Source of the DNA: Planctomycetota bacterium
GTDB taxonomy: Bacteria > Planctomycetota > UBA1135
DNA: 8,912 nt
Reading direction: 5' to 3'
Assembly (NCBI GenBank): GCA_014382465.1
Contig: JACNJP010000218.1
Coordinates: forward strand, 1 to 8,912
Of this stretch, positions 1 to 6,204 are shown piece after piece. Position numbers and translations under genes: made by a program. The stretch's first letter is position 1. Each line of letters begins with the position of its first letter. Below the pieces are notes generated by a model. The model was given only the letters and a program-made list of their open reading frames with translations. It made no database searches and was not told where the DNA came from.

Positions 1-1666
1 GGAAGCTCCACTCCTTGAGCAGGTGGTTGCCCTCGTCGAAGCGGACCAGCAGCGGGCGCTCGGGCAGCGCGAAGCGGAAGACCTGCTCCGCCGCGTCGAG
101 CTGGACCCGCTCGACGCGCTTGCCGGCCGAGGTGACCAGGCCGATCTCGACCGGGATCGAGTAGACCGGCACCCCGCGGGCGGCGTCCTGGACCTGGGCG
201 ACGCGCAGCTCCAGCTCGCCCGTCGCGGCGTCCCAGCGGTGGCCCACCTCGAACACCGGGTGCCCCGGCGCGTACAGAAACTGCTCGAAGAAGCCGTCGA
301 GGTTGCGCCCGGTGGCGTCCTTGACCGTGTTCATGAAGTCGTGGGTGTCGACCGGCTGGAAGGCGTGGTCGCGCAGGAAGCGCCGCAGCGTGGCGAAGAA
401 GGCCTCGTCGCCGAGCACGAAGCGCAGCATGTGCAGCACCGCCGCCCCCTTCGGATAGGTGTGGGAGTCGAAGTTGTCGCCCGGCTGCTCGTAGCGGTCG
501 AAGACGATCGGCCGCATGTAGCGGGTGCGGGCCTCGCGCAGGTACTGCTCCTTCTTGCCCCTCAGGTTCCAGGCGCCCTCGTCGTCGCCGAGCACGTGCC
601 GGGTGTAGAGGTAGTCGCTGTAGGTGGCGAAGCTCTCGTTGAGCCAGGTGTGCGACCACTCCCGCAGCGTGGTCAGGTCGCCCCACCAGTGGTGGGCGAT
701 CTCGTGGGCCAGGACCCACTCCCAGGAGTAGTCCTGCTCGGCGCGGCGGTCATGGATGAGCTGGTGGCCGAGCACCGTGGCCGAGGTGGCCTCGGCGCCG
801 CCGCCGACGTGAGGCGTGGTCACCTGGTCGTACTTGGCCCAGGGGTAGGGGAAGTCGAACAGCTCGCTGTAGAAGCGCAGCATCGCCGGGGTCTTGGCGA
901 AGATCCAAGCGGCGTCCGCGGCGTCCTTGGGGTAGACCCAGTAGCTCACCGGGATGCCTTCGTACTCGTCCTCGAGCACCGTGAAGGGACCGATGGCGAG
1001 CATGAAGAGGTAGGTCGAGTGCGGCTGCTCCTGGTGCCAGTGCCAGGTGGTCGTGCCGGCGGCGGAGTCCTCGCTCACGCCGACCAGGCGGCCGTTCGAG
1101 AGGATCTTGTTGCCGAGCGGGGCGGTGACGATCAGCTCCTGGGTGACCTTGTCGTGCGGGTAGTCGTAGAGCGGGATCCAGCGCCGGGCGTTGTTCGGGA
1201 AGGAGTCGGTGGACACCATGCGCGGGTGCTCCGCCGTCTCGTCGTCGAAGTAGAGCCCGCGCGGCGGGTCGCTGCCGCGGTAGGCGACGGTGAACTCGAC
1301 CACCTGGGCGTAGGCGTACGGTTCGGGGAAGTCCACCTCGAGCGAGCCGTCGGCCTGCCGGAAGACCAGCGGGCGGTCGTCGGCGTCGCGCACGGCGTCG
1401 ACCACCAAGTCGACCGCGTCGAGCCGGATGCGGTCCCAGTCGTCGCGCAGGGGGCGCAAGGTGATCCGGTTCTCGCCCTGGAAGGTCTTCGCCTCGAGGT
1501 CGAAGGACAGGGTGACGCGGTAGTGCTGGACATCGAAGTCGTGGCTGGGCTCGACCTGCACCGGCCGGGAGTAAACGTCGACCTGTTGAGCCGGCAGCGC
1601 GGCGGCGGCCAGGAGGAGGAGCAGCGGCGCGAGGCCGCCGAGGGTCAGGGAGCGTCCACTTGTCAT
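1..1666 (-). CDS. Secreted M1-family zinc aminopeptidase (3' end cut by window edge)
   Basis: Zinc metalloaminopeptidase that removes N-terminal residues from peptides, probably in the periplasm or outside the cell. The 555 visible codons begin with a Sec signal peptide: a run of five Leu and four Ala, then LPA before QQ, with cleavage likely after Ala26. The zinc site is complete: HEIAH at 321-325, then Glu344 after the usual 18-residue spacer, in LNESFATY. Tyr404 lies 83 residues past His321, where M1 enzymes carry their transition-state tyrosine. The exopeptidase motif, normally GxMEN, reads GGAEA around Glu292: the Glu is kept, Met and Asn are not. After about residue 465 a beta-rich region resembles the sandwich domain that follows the catalytic domain. 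The ATG at 1666 overlaps the stop of the M24 gene (ATGA), so it is the last visible gene of a coupled unit. The family call is secure; substrate preference is unknown. Confidence 0.95.
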   Translation of the reverse strand, partial: MTSGRSLTLGGLAPLLLLLAAAALPAQQVDVYSRPVQVEPSHDFDVQHYRVTLSFDLEAKTFQGENRITLRPLRDDWDRIRLDAVDLVVDAVRDADDRPLVFRQADGSLEVDFPEPYAYAQVVEFTVAYRGSDPPRGLYFDDETAEHPRMVSTDSFPNNARRWIPLYDYPHDKVTQELIVTAPLGNKILSNGRLVGVSEDSAAGTTTWHWHQEQPHSTYLFMLAIGPFTVLEDEYEGIPVSYWVYPKDAADAAWIFAKTPAMLRFYSELFDFPYPWAKYDQVTTPHVGGGAEATSATVLGHQLIHDRRAEQDYSWEWVLAHEIAHHWWGDLTTLREWSHTWLNESFATYSDYLYTRHVLGDDEGAWNLRGKKEQYLREARTRYMRPIVFDRYEQPGDNFDSHTYPKGAAVLHMLRFVLGDEAFFATLRRFLRDHAFQPVDTHDFMNTVKDATGRNLDGFFEQFLYAPGHPVFEVGHRWDAATGELELRVAQVQDAARGVPVYSIPVEIGLVTSAGKRVERVQLDAAEQVFRFALPERPLLVRFDEGNHLLKEWSF

Positions 1667-3108
1667 CGTCCGTCCATCCATTGCAGCAGGCCGCGCTCGC
1701 GCATGAGCGCCTCGATCTCGGCCACGGTCCGCGGCAGCCCTGCCGAGAGCACCTCGCAGCCGTCAGCGGTGATCACCACCGTGTCCTCGATGCGGATGCC
1801 GAAGTCCTCGTCCTGCGGAATGTTGATGTCGCAGGCGAAGACGAAGCCGGGTCGGAGCGGCTCGTCTGGCCCGCGCATGCTGGCCATGACGTCGTGCGTG
1901 GCCAGGCCGATCGGGTGGTTGTAGCCGCCCCAGGTGGTCAGGCCGCGGAAGCGCGGCGCCGCCGGGTCGAGGCCGCGCGCCTCCAGGAACGCCGCGACGT
2001 CGCCGCCGACCTCGCGCAGCGTGCGGCCGGGGCGGTAGCCGGCCAGGCAGACTTGGTGGAGCGCCTCGCCGAGCTCGTAGAGCTCGCGCTGGCGGTCGGA
2101 GAAGCGGCCGTTGACCGGGAACGAGGACGAGACGTCGGCGTCGTAGTAGCCGTAATCCGGACCGGCGTCGAGGATGACGAAGTCGCCGTCCTCGAGGGTG
2201 CGGTCGTGGCGGTGGTAGTGGCCGTAGGGGTGCTGCGGCCCGGCCATCAGGATCGTGGCGTAGGCCAGCTCCTGCGCCCCCTCCTTCTGGCAGACGAAGG
2301 CGAACAGCGCGGCCAGCTCCTGCTCGTGGACCCCAGGCTCGGTCGAGCGGATCAGCGCCCGGTGGGCGTCGACCGCGATCTGGGCGGCGCGCCGGATCAA
2401 CGCCACCTCCGCTTCGGACTTGATCTTGCGCAACTGCCACAAGAGCGGCGAGCAGTCGCGCAGCTCCGCGGCCGGGTAGCGCTCGGCCAGCCGCGCGACG
2501 AAGGCTTGCTGGCGGGTCGGCCGGCCGTCCCAGGGGTTGTTCGTGACGGTCCGGTTCCAGGTGTTCTGCTCCTCCAGCGCGGCGGTCACGCGGGCCAGCT
2601 CCTGCGTGAAGTGGGGGGCGTAGAGCACCGGCGTCCGCGCCTGGAGCGCCGCGAGCTGCGACTCCAGCTCCGCCACCGGCCGAACCTGGTCCACGCCGGT
2701 GGCGGCGACCGGGTCACGAACCAGCTCGAGCGGCAGCCCCGCCCCCTTCGCCGCGTCCTCGCTCAGGTCGAAGTAGAGCGCGCTCTGCCGCGCCACTCCG
2801 TCGACCACCAGGTAGGCGCCAGGCACCTCCAGCCCGGTCAGGTAGTAGAAGTCGTTGTTCTGGCGGAACTGCACCGAGGCCACCGGTTCGGTCGCCCCCG
2901 GCAGGACCGCGACGCCCTCCGGGATAAGGTCCATGAGGCGCGCGCGCCGGGCGGCGAACTCGCTCGCCGGGACGAGGGAACTGGCGGGGCGGTAGGCCTC
3001 CGACGGGAAGCGGTGCGGGGCGCTGACGCAACCCGTCGTCAGGAGGGCGCCGAGCAGCAGGCTGGCGGGGAGCAGGAGCGGGAGGCGGGGGAGCGGTTCC
3101 GGATTCAT
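1663..3108 (-). CDS. Lipoprotein Xaa-Pro aminopeptidase-like M24B peptidase
   Basis: Creatinase-fold metallopeptidase of 481 residues, expected to remove an N-terminal residue preceding proline. Residues 1-27 form a lipoprotein signal: hydrophobic core, then LTTGC with Cys27 as the lipidation site. Residues about 45-180 are the AMP_N domain (FRQNNDFYYLTGLEVPGAYL is typical). Residues about 225-470 are the M24 domain. Metal ligands can be placed against E. coli PepP: Asp314, Asp325, His398 and Glu441, with His405 as the second catalytic histidine. The fifth ligand, Glu in PepP, falls on Asp427, with a two-residue deletion after it. The frame stays open upstream of 3108, but I chose the ATG there because it starts the lipoprotein signal and overlaps the permease stop as ATGA. 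Its own stop overlaps the M1 start the same way. The family is secure; activity with Asp427 is inferred, and prolidase-like action is an alternative. Confidence 0.93.
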   Translation of the reverse strand: MNPEPLPRLPLLLPASLLLGALLTTGCVSAPHRFPSEAYRPASSLVPASEFAARRARLMDLIPEGVAVLPGATEPVASVQFRQNNDFYYLTGLEVPGAYLVVDGVARQSALYFDLSEDAAKGAGLPLELVRDPVAATGVDQVRPVAELESQLAALQARTPVLYAPHFTQELARVTAALEEQNTWNRTVTNNPWDGRPTRQQAFVARLAERYPAAELRDCSPLLWQLRKIKSEAEVALIRRAAQIAVDAHRALIRSTEPGVHEQELAALFAFVCQKEGAQELAYATILMAGPQHPYGHYHRHDRTLEDGDFVILDAGPDYGYYDADVSSSFPVNGRFSDRQRELYELGEALHQVCLAGYRPGRTLREVGGDVAAFLEARGLDPAAPRFRGLTTWGGYNHPIGLATHDVMASMRGPDEPLRPGFVFACDINIPQDEDFGIRIEDTVVITADGCEVLSAGLPRTVAEIEALMRERGLLQWMDGR

Positions 3109-3998
3109 GGTGCAGGGACGGGGGGCCGCAGGGCGGCCCGCAGCATGGTCGCCGCCGTAAAGGCGACCACCACGACGACAACCCAGCGGACCGCGGTCAG
3201 CGACATCGAGGTGACGAGGAAGGCGGCCACCAGCACGCCCGGGATGCCGCCGAGCGTCAGGCCCACCGCCGGCCGCGGACTGTAGCTGCCGCGGCGGATG
3301 AAGCGCGCGCTCGCCACCGGCATCAGGAAGGCGCAGGCGCCCATCATGACCGGGAAGGCCGCCTTCGGGTCCATGCCGAGGAAGGAGATCAGGATCAGGC
3401 ACGGCGCGTAGAGGCCGACGCCGATCGTCATCAGCGCCCCGAGCAGCGCGACGCCGGCGACACCGATCGCGAGGCGGGCGCCCTCGAGGCCCAGGGCCTC
3501 GCCGCCGAGCGGGAAGGCGTCGAACTGGCCCATCACCATCAGCGCCGCCGCGGCGACCAGGGCCAGGCCCATGCCGAGCTGGACCCGGTGGCGCGGCAGC
3601 ATGGCCACCAGCCCGGCGCCCAGCCAGGCGCCGGCGACCGCCGCGGCGATCATCAGCGCCAGCGTCCCGGGCAGGACCTGGATGATCGCGATGTAGATGA
3701 AGGCCTCGGTGACGACCGGCAGCGCGTGGCCGGCGTTCATCGTCCCCGGGATCTTCTCGTCCGGCACCATGCGGGTGAAGCGGAAGACCGCCGTGGTCGG
3801 CGCGAAGTTGCCGATGCCGAGCGTGTCGAAGAAGTTCGTGACGAAGCCGATCGCCAGCTGCAGCCCGCTCGGCCTCGGGACGGGGCCGACCAGGGCCGGC
3901 GCCCGCTCAGCCGCCGGCCGGCTCCGCAGCAGCCGCCACCAAATGCCGACGTACGCCGCGGTGAGCAGCGCGAGCAGCAGGAACAGGAAGGACTTCAA
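3105..3998 (-). CDS. TauE/SafE (DUF81) family membrane permease
   Basis: Inner-membrane protein of 297 residues with about eight to nine hydrophobic segments: roughly 3-22, 45-70, 92-109, 111-134, 138-157, 174-207, 215-232, 245-264 and 268-287. Two matching motifs, GIGNFAP at 61-67 and GVGLYAP at 193-199, mark the internal duplication typical of TauE/SafE. Characterised members move sulfite or organosulfonates, but most are assigned only as anion exporters, so the substrate here is open. I used the TTG at 3998 because GAGGG lies four bases before it and no better in-frame start is near. It is the first gene of the minus-strand unit, and its TGA overlaps the M24 peptidase ATG. Grouping with two exported peptidases could mean export of a by-product of peptide or amino-acid breakdown; that is a guess from position. 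Confidence 0.88.
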   Translation of the reverse strand: MKSFLFLLLALLTAAYVGIWWRLLRSRPAAERAPALVGPVPRPSGLQLAIGFVTNFFDTLGIGNFAPTTAVFRFTRMVPDEKIPGTMNAGHALPVVTEAFIYIAIIQVLPGTLALMIAAAVAGAWLGAGLVAMLPRHRVQLGMGLALVAAAALMVMGQFDAFPLGGEALGLEGARLAIGVAGVALLGALMTIGVGLYAPCLILISFLGMDPKAAFPVMMGACAFLMPVASARFIRRGSYSPRPAVGLTLGGIPGVLVAAFLVTSMSLTAVRWVVVVVVAFTAATMLRAALRPPVPAP

Positions 3999-4002
3999 GG
4001 CA

Positions 4003-4007
4003 CCCTC
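4003..4007 (-). promoter_or_regulatory. Ribosome binding site for the TTG-started permease
   Basis: On the minus strand GAGGG precedes TTG with four bases between. This decides the permease start. The rest of the divergent gap up to 4102 shows no convincing -35/-10 pair on either strand. GATATC at 4016-4021 is the only AT-rich spot. Confidence 0.55.
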
Positions 4008-4102
4008 GAGTTGCCGATATCATGCCGTTCGTTCCGGCGTGGCCTGTGGAAATCCGCAGCGCCTACCGACGCCGCCGGCCTCCACGGTTTCTCCGGGAGC
4101 CC

Positions 4103-4564
4103 ATGACCCAGCCCACCGCACGAACCTCCCTCCTCATCGAGCGCCGCTTCGACGTCCCTCCGGAGACCGTCTTCGCCACGCTGACGGTCCCGGACGAGAT
4201 GCGGATCTGGTGGGGCGAAGACGCGGAGATCTACATCGACCTCCGAGTCGGGGGGAAGTGGACGATCATCCGCCAGGAGGATGGCGTGAAGTACCTCGCG
4301 ACCGGCGAGTACCTCGGGGTCGAGCGGCCGACTGGTCTGCTGTACACCTTCGGGATGCCGCAGTTCTCGCCCGCGAGCGACCTGATCACGATCCGGATCG
4401 AGGCGGACGACGGCGGCAGCCTGCTCCGCTTCGAACACTCCGGTTCCGACATCGCCGCAGAGCTGCGCGACCTGCCGCCAGGCGAGACCTCGCCGAGCGA
4501 AGCCGGCTGGCAGTTGGGCTTCGATTTGATGGTGGAGGCGTGGGCCGACCAGAAGGAGCGATGA
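4103..4564 (+). CDS. AHSA1/SRPBCC-domain protein (START-like fold)
   Basis: Cytoplasmic protein of 153 residues made of one SRPBCC domain of the AHSA1 (Aha1 C-terminal-like) type, a helix-grip fold with a hydrophobic cavity. Family landmarks are in order: RRFDVPPETVFATLTVPDEM at 14-33, WWG at 36-38, DLRVGGKW at 46-53, a GEYLGVERP turn at 68-76, LLRFEHSG at 107-114, and a final helix with GWQLGFDLMVEAW at 135-147. Bacterial members bind small hydrophobic molecules or act in stress and detoxification; this one cannot be assigned further. The frame is open back to an ATG at 4022, but that adds an Arg-rich, non-family leader, so I chose the ATG at 4103, preceded by GGGAG. Its stop overlaps the next start as ATGA. 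A remnant of a second SRPBCC gene lies near 8188. Confidence 0.87.
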   Translation: MTQPTARTSLLIERRFDVPPETVFATLTVPDEMRIWWGEDAEIYIDLRVGGKWTIIRQEDGVKYLATGEYLGVERPTGLLYTFGMPQFSPASDLITIRIEADDGGSLLRFEHSGSDIAAELRDLPPGETSPSEAGWQLGFDLMVEAWADQKER

Positions 4565-4776
4565 GCGCGAAGGTGGCCCTGCTGGCCTTCCTCGCCGCCG
4601 GCTTGGCCGCGCCCGCTGCCGCCTCGCAGGAGGTGGAGGTCGTGCAGGCGCTCGACATCGCCGCGGTGCCGGATGGCTTCCCCGTGGGTGGCTGGGCATG
4701 TGCGGTAGCACCATTGCCTCCACATCTCCCCGAGCTTGAATGGCGGTGGGACGACAAGAGATGGTCGGGGCACTAA
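4561..4776 (+). CDS. Short secreted protein, probably a truncated gene
   Basis: A 71-residue reading frame started by ATG overlapping the SRPBCC stop (ATGA), with AGGAG two bases upstream. Residues 1-22 are a clear Sec signal peptide (MSAK, a Leu/Ala core, then APAAAS before QE). Residues 23-43 use high-GC codons like the neighbours. From about Gly43 (base 4690) codon usage loosens (GCA, TGT, GTA, TTG, CAT, CTT, AGA) and the peptide becomes featureless until TAA at 4774-4776. The simplest reading is a native secreted-protein gene whose start survives, joined at about 4690 to foreign sequence. The segment LDIAAVPDGFPVG faintly recalls the mature N-terminus of BNR-repeat proteins, but that is from memory and weak. 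It could instead be a genuine small secreted protein. Confidence 0.5.
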   Translation: MSAKVALLAFLAAGLAAPAAASQEVEVVQALDIAAVPDGFPVGGWACAVAPLPPHLPELEWRWDDKRWSGH

Positions 4777-4834
4777 GACTGAATATTCCATCCGACGTTA
4801 TTGCTGGAGCGGAGTCTAACGGGAGAGAAAGACG

Positions 4835-5353
4835 ATGGACTTCATGCAACGACACTGGGAATGCCGAACCCCTCGATTCGTGGGCAAGGCGAGGCTCAAC
4901 ACATTCTTGATCACGGTGTGTCTTGTCTCAAGCCTCCTGCCTCCACTTCAGTTTCATGACGTCGGGAGCGACCTTGCCCTCAACGCCGCAATGGCACCGT
5001 TCGTACTCCTGCCCCCGTGTCTTTTCGCGGCATACTTTTGGGGTGGTCAAGGGCGGTGGATCCTATACGTCAGGCGGGTCATCCTGGGCCCACAAGGAAA
5101 CTCCTTTTTCAAGGCCATGGCGTCCATCAATGAGGGTGTCGCGTTGGTCTTCCCACCTGTATTCGCGGCCTTCCTCGCAGCGTGGTGCCTGGTCCTTAAC
5201 CTCGTGGTCGAGGGTGAGATCTCTTTTCATGATTCCGAATCTTGGGTGTCAATGGCAACGATTGCTTCCCTCAAGACGTTTCCACTGCTCTGGATCGGTG
5301 GTAAGTTCGCTTCTGTTTGCAGGGCTCGGTCCAAGCAAGGTGGAACTCCATGA
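4835..5353 (+). CDS. Unassigned four-helix membrane protein
   Basis: A 172-residue protein I do not recognise. Four hydrophobic stretches, about 21-40, 50-70, 102-125 and 137-157, point to an integral inner-membrane protein. The short N-terminus is basic, with four Arg and one Lys in the first 20 residues, and an RR and Lys-containing loop lies between helices two and three (79-93); both are likely cytoplasmic by the positive-inside rule. The tail is also basic (CRARSK). No catalytic motif is visible. GGGAGAG nine bases before ATG is a good ribosome site, and a second ATG three codons in is a possible alternative start. Its TGA overlaps the next ATG (ATGA), so it looks like the first gene of a coupled pair. 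Codon usage is unlike its high-GC neighbours, which fits transfer. Small membrane proteins of unknown role are common as cargo or as immunity or toxin partners, but nothing here selects among these. Confidence 0.68.
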   Translation: MDFMQRHWECRTPRFVGKARLNTFLITVCLVSSLLPPLQFHDVGSDLALNAAMAPFVLLPPCLFAAYFWGGQGRWILYVRRVILGPQGNSFFKAMASINEGVALVFPPVFAAFLAAWCLVLNLVVEGEISFHDSESWVSMATIASLKTFPLLWIGGKFASVCRARSKQGGTP

Positions 5354-6141
5354 GCGGACCGCTCTCGCCCAACCCGCCTCCACCCCACGAGATTGAGTGG
5401 CTTCGGGACAGAAGCGGAGGAGGACCCCGGCTGAAGTGGTTATTGGCCGGTTGCTGCCGGCTAACAACACCTGAACCCTCCGCTCCGAAAGCCCCTTCCC
5501 CGGTTCGCGACATGCAAAGGAGCACCCCCTCCCCCTCGGCTTCGACCCTGGCGTCTTGGCTCGGAGGGGCCGCCCTCGGCGCCGTCCTCGTGCTCGCCGT
5601 TTCGGGCCCGACTGACCCTGCGGCAGCGGCCGGTCTGGAAGCCTCGATCGAGACCCTGACCCAGGCGGTGCTCCGGTTCGAGCAGCGGATGGAAGGCCTG
5701 GATCCTCCGGCCCTCGGCGCCGCTCCGGCCGCCGACCGGCTCCCCGAGCGGCGGAGCCTGGACCGCCCGACCCTGGATCAGCTGGTCCTGCGCCTCGAGA
5801 GCCTGGAGCAGACCCTCCTCACTCTGGCCGCCTCCGTGGAGGGTCTCGCCGGGATCTCGTCGATCGCGGGCGGGGTCTCCCCTCTCTCCGCCGCCACGCG
5901 CTACCCCACCAACGTGGATGCGCTGTGCGGCCTGCGCGGCAAGGAGGACGTCGAGCTGGCCATCGACTTCCTCGGCATGAACTACCGGCAGGTCCTGGAG
6001 CGCTTCGGGAGTCCGAGCAGCGTCCAGAACTTCGAGGGCACGGTGGCCTTCTACTACGAGGATCTCCCCGAAGGAGGCGAGGTCTCGGTCGAGTTCCGCG
6101 ACGAGCGGGTGGTGGGCTTCCAGTCGTATTGGGACGAGTAG
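5350..6141 (+). CDS. Membrane-anchored coiled-coil protein with small C-terminal domain, possibly chimeric at its N-terminus
   Basis: A 263-residue frame that I do not recognise. The ATG at 5350 overlaps the upstream stop and has AAGGTGG six bases before it. The first 54 residues are Pro/Arg-rich and use the loose codons of the low-GC block. From the internal ATG at 5512 on, codon use is native. Numbered from that ATG (209 residues): one membrane helix at 14-33, predicted coiled coil at about 41-62 and 84-110, an Ala/Pro/Arg linker, and a compact alpha/beta domain at about 146-209 with a GMNYRQVLERFGSP stretch and alternating beta strands. That last part resembles BamE/SmpA-like lipoprotein folds only in outline. 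The topology suggests an inner-membrane anchor with its domain outside. Either 5350 is the true start or 5512 is; the latter lacks a ribosome site. TAG ends it at 6141, 63 bases before the methyltransferase. Confidence 0.66.
   Translation: MSGPLSPNPPPPHEIEWLRDRSGGGPRLKWLLAGCCRLTTPEPSAPKAPSPVRDMQRSTPSPSASTLASWLGGAALGAVLVLAVSGPTDPAAAAGLEASIETLTQAVLRFEQRMEGLDPPALGAAPAADRLPERRSLDRPTLDQLVLRLESLEQTLLTLAASVEGLAGISSIAGGVSPLSAATRYPTNVDALCGLRGKEDVELAIDFLGMNYRQVLERFGSPSSVQNFEGTVAFYYEDLPEGGEVSVEFRDERVVGFQSYWDE
5439..5468. repeat. Imperfect inverted repeat / hairpin at right end of low-GC block
   Basis: Arms GTTATTGGCCGG and CCGGCTAACAAC enclose the loop TTGCTG. Ten of twelve positions are Watson-Crick pairs, one is G-U and one is an A-C mismatch. 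No T-run follows, so it is a poor intrinsic terminator. It lies where codon use switches back to the native style. Confidence 0.5.
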
Positions 6142-6204
6142 GGCGGCCGCGCCCGGCGCGTCGCCATGGCCAGGCGGCCGGCCTCGCCGTACACTCGCGA
6201 GAGA

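Larger units (their letters stand above)
4690..5490. other. Low-GC block, probable horizontally acquired or rearranged segment
   Basis: Composition drops sharply here. Hand counts give 57% GC for 4861-4920, 55% for 5101-5160 and 45% for 5221-5280, against 82% for 6361-6420. Third codon positions lose their strong G/C preference. The left edge falls inside the 71-codon gene and the right edge within the N-terminal part of the coiled-coil gene. No transposase, integrase or tRNA is present. GTTATTG occurs near both ends (4797-4803 and 5439-5445), each followed within about 15-20 bases by CTAAC. The edges are approximate because they rest on codon use, not on an alignment. Confidence 0.6.

Noticed and set aside
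23..3285. Long plus-strand open frames (633 and 541 codons) across the peptidase genes
   Set aside because: They are antisense to genes with intact catalytic motifs and their translations are biased, motif-free sequence.
3999..4102. Divergent promoter region between the permease and the SRPBCC gene
   Set aside because: A promoter must exist nearby, but I could not find a convincing -35/-10 pair or operator repeat on either strand.
4723..4770. CATCTC/GAGATG and CCCCGA/TCGGGG inverted pairs
   Set aside because: Two 6-bp pairs that cross each other over a 48-base span; easily chance, and no supporting context.
4814..5445. Integron cassette: GTCTAAC at 4814-4820 and GCCCAAC at 5367-5373 match the RYYYAAC core
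   Set aside because: No matching GTTRRRY core site or complementary attC arms were found. The hairpin at 5439-5468 has the reverse arrangement (GTT first, AAC last), and no integrase is present.
6141..6154. GGGCG/CGCCC stem right after the coiled-coil gene stop
   Set aside because: Five base pairs, no T-run, and such GC stems are frequent here; too weak to call a terminator.
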